Below are positions 44,110 to 45,472 of a stretch of DNA of 45,472 nucleotides, one piece after another. Origin of the DNA: Rhodobacter maris (GTDB lineage Bacteria; Pseudomonadota; Alphaproteobacteria; Rhodobacterales; Rhodobacteraceae). A program made the translations under genes and the position numbers. The notes below the pieces were generated by a model. The model did no database searches. It was not told the origin of the DNA and saw only the letters and a list, made by a program, of their open reading frames with translations. Within the stretch, counting starts at the first letter, position 1, and each line of letters starts with the position of its first letter. The DNA lies in the NCBI RefSeq assembly GCF_900217815.1, contig NZ_OBMT01000014.1:1-45472 (forward strand). The letters are read 5' to 3'.

Positions 44110-44979
44110 TCAGTTCTTGCAGGGGATCGGCGTCTCGACGACCTCGGTGCCGCGGCGGGTCTTGATCGTGCAGACTTTTTCCGCCTCGACCTGCACCGCC
44201 TCCTGCACCGAAATGCCCAGAAGCTTGTTGCGGTCGATCTCGATCTGGCCGACGTCGAGCGTGTCACGCATGCCGACGAGCGCGAGCGTCAGCCGCCCCG
44301 TCGATTGCGCGAGCGTCAGCGCCGCCACCTGTTCGGGTGTCACCTCGGCGGTGACCGTACGCGCCACCTTGGTTTCGGCGGTGCGGTCGGCATCGGAGCT
44401 TTGGTCGATGGCGATCAGCTTGAGATTGGTATCGATCAGCTTCGTCACCGGCTGGGGGCCCACTGTGCCCGACCAGTAGACATCGACGCGGTCGCCCGGG
44501 CGCAGGAAGCCCGAGACGCCGGAGGAAACGTTCACCTCGATGGTGAAAGCGCGCATGTTCGGCGCGAGCGCGGCGGTGATGCCGGCATCGACACCGGGCG
44601 CGGTGACTTTCTGCGCGAGCAGCGGTTCATTGGCGACATAGGCGCGCAAGGCGGCCCGCGGGCGCGTCTCGCCCTCGACAAAGGCGGCGCGCTCGGCCTT
44701 GGGCGTGCCCTCCGGCGCAGACAGGAACAAGAATGCCCCTTCGGGAAGCTTGTCGGCCTGCATCTTGGTGATGTCGAGATCCTCGCGCGTGAAACGTTCG
44801 CCGTATTTCAAAGCGCGCTTCACCACCACCACATCTGCGAGCCGGGGCATCTCGTTGCGCTTCGCGGCCAGATAGTCGCGCTCGGCCTGGTATTGCGCGA
44901 TCTGTTGCTGCGCCATGTAGATTGCCGCCCCGCCGAGCGCCACGCCCAGAACGAGAAACAGTGCAAAAAGCATCCGCAT
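44110..44979 (-). CDS. cpaB: Pilus assembly protein CpaB/RcpC
   Basis: A 289-residue protein with an N-terminal membrane helix (MLFALFLVLGVALGGAAIYM) and a SAF domain (VVVVKRALKYGERFTREDL, about 51-69). The RcpC/CpaB region (FTIEVNVSSGVSGFLRPGDR, VDVYWSGT) and ALTLAQSTGRLTLAL follow. It works with the secretin, probably in the periplasm. It lies 77 bases downstream of the pilin gene, past a hairpin. Confidence 0.92.
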   Translation of the reverse strand: MRMLFALFLVLGVALGGAAIYMAQQQIAQYQAERDYLAAKRNEMPRLADVVVVKRALKYGERFTREDLDITKMQADKLPEGAFLFLSAPEGTPKAERAAFVEGETRPRAALRAYVANEPLLAQKVTAPGVDAGITAALAPNMRAFTIEVNVSSGVSGFLRPGDRVDVYWSGTVGPQPVTKLIDTNLKLIAIDQSSDADRTAETKVARTVTAEVTPEQVAALTLAQSTGRLTLALVGMRDTLDVGQIEIDRNKLLGISVQEAVQVEAEKVCTIKTRRGTEVVETPIPCKN

Positions 44980-45025
44980 CGGTCCACCCGATCCTTTCCG
45001 GGCCCGGCCGGGCCCCGTTTACGCG

Positions 45026-45048
45026 CCGCGCGACACCGGATCGCGCGG
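45026..45048 (-). other. Hairpin between the flp-like gene and cpaB
   Basis: CCGCGCGA (45026-45033) pairs with TCGCGCGG (45041-45048) over a seven-base loop. It lies in the mRNA just after the pilin stop. No T run follows, so it may protect the pilin mRNA or cause partial termination, giving more pilin than assembly proteins. Confidence 0.5.
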
Positions 45049-45056
45049 TCTTCGGG

Positions 45057-45275
45057 TCAGGACCCGGCCTCGGCGAAGGTGGAAATGACCTCCTGCTCGC
45101 CAATATAGGACGAGATGACCCCGGCGATCGAACCAGACTGCCCCCAGATCACCGTGCCCACGATCATTCCGAGCGAGACGATCGAGGCCGTCAGCACGAC
45201 CCAGTCAACCGTCACGGCGCCCTCGTCCTCGCGCAGTCGCCCCCCCAAATCTGTGGCGAAATCGAGCTTTGTCAC
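45057..45275 (-). CDS. Flp-family type IVb pilin-like protein
   Basis: A 72-residue prepilin. Leader: MTKLDFATDLGGRLREDEG; mature start: AVTVDWVVLTASIVSLGMIV, a single long hydrophobic helix; then a short polar tail (ISTFAEAGS). Cleavage would be after G19. The usual glutamate at mature position 5 is replaced by aspartate (D24). GTG start at 45275 with AGGGACA upstream. It lies between a second pilin gene (45437 onward) and cpaB. Confidence 0.85.
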   Translation of the reverse strand: MTKLDFATDLGGRLREDEGAVTVDWVVLTASIVSLGMIVGTVIWGQSGSIAGVISSYIGEQEVISTFAEAGS

Positions 45276-45347
45276 GGCGATTGTCCCTGATCTGACTGCT
45301 GTTGCCCGATGCTCGCCCGTGAAGGCGGCGCAATTGCGGCGGAATGG

Positions 45348-45366
45348 GGTTATATTCTCGATAACC
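45348..45366. promoter_or_regulatory. Inverted repeat upstream of the pilin gene
   Basis: GGTTAT-N7-ATAACC is a perfect six-base inverted repeat about 73 bases upstream of the GTG. It overlaps a TATAAC hexamer on the minus strand that could be a -10. No -35 is visible, so an activator or repressor may bind here. Confidence 0.4.
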
Positions 45367-45382
45367 GGCGCGGCCTGGCGCC

Positions 45383-45415
45383 AAAAGCAACAGGCCGCCC
45401 GGGAGGGGCGGCCTG
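45383..45415 (-). terminator. Rho-independent terminator after the right-edge pilin gene
   Basis: On the minus strand CAGGCCGCCC (45415-45406) pairs with GGGCGGCCTG (45400-45391), followed by TTGCTTTTGG. It would end or weaken transcription from the pilin gene at the window edge. Confidence 0.75.
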
Positions 45416-45436
45416 GGCAATGGATGATCGCGGCAA

Positions 45437-45472
45437 TTATTCCGCGGCGGTTTCGGTCGCGTCGAAGGTGCT
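45437..45472 (-). CDS. C-terminal end of a second Flp-like pilin (cut by the window)
   Basis: Eleven codons plus TAA are visible: STFDATETAAE. The STF and acidic tail resemble the end of the neighbouring pilin (ISTFAEAGS), and the G+C-rich terminator directly after it fits a highly expressed pilin gene. The rest lies right of the window, so the call rests on this short match and on position. Confidence 0.55.
   Translation of the reverse strand, partial: STFDATETAAE

Overview
The window is high-G+C DNA with dense, tightly packed genes and short overlaps (often ATGA). Every recognisable protein reads like an alphaproteobacterium of the Rhodobacteraceae (Rhodobacter-like). The pointers are the purMN-rnd layout, a cysteine-free L31, rplS, ettA with an entericidin-like lipoprotein, ETF-quinone oxidoreductase, a TPR-ispE pair, and a Tad/Cpa pilus cluster. 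It is chromosomal. No transposase, CRISPR array or plasmid gene was seen. This is judgement from protein character; no database was searched.

Layout. (a) 1-888: the edge of an integrated element. A tyrosine-integrase-like reading frame runs leftwards off the window, next to the 3' end of a CAT-anticodon tRNA gene, which is the classic integration target. (b) 1139-1539: a broken DUF805-family gene. (c) 1684-4585: purine synthesis (purM, purN) and RNase D. (d) 4589-6922: a ygiD-type dioxygenase and a DoxX membrane protein, divergent from a LysR regulator; the dioxygenase Shine-Dalgarno lies in a hairpin. (e) 7278-14764: FadL porin, RimO, cold-shock protein, a potassium-channel-like protein with a zinc ribbon, EttA, a tiny lipoprotein, CutA, L19 and L31. 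(f) 14996-20604: a nonulosonic (sialic/legionaminic-type) acid locus in two convergent operons. One holds a CMP-sugar synthetase, an SDR and a Gfo/Idh oxidoreductase. The other holds a lipid A-type acyltransferase, NeuB and NeuC. (g) 20770-30237: DJ-1/PfpI, RHH protein, Sua5, acyl-CoA dehydrogenase with an MBL hydrolase, a lipoprotein of possible papain-like fold, AzlCD exporter, MobA with a GNAT enzyme, an uncharacterised membrane/coiled-coil protein, and GreA. (h) 30483-34840: ETF-QO, a TPR protein and IspE. (i) 34847-45472, minus strand: a Tad/Cpa type IVb pilus operon from two Flp-like pilins (one cut by the window edge) through CpaB, CpaC, an OmpA-like lipoprotein, CpaE, CpaF, TadB, TadC, two TPR lipoproteins and the prepilin peptidase.

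How it works together. The two surface systems are the most interesting parts. The nonulosonate operons can be read as making and activating a nine-carbon acidic sugar. Coupling of neuB to a lipid A-type acyltransferase suggests that the sugar goes onto lipopolysaccharide. The Tad cluster would build adhesive Flp pili. The rest is mainly housekeeping metabolism and translation. The best candidates for something undescribed are the nonulosonate locus with its unusual partners, the channel with a C-terminal zinc ribbon, the lipoprotein at 25691-26323, and the OmpA-like protein in the usual CpaD position of the Tad operon.
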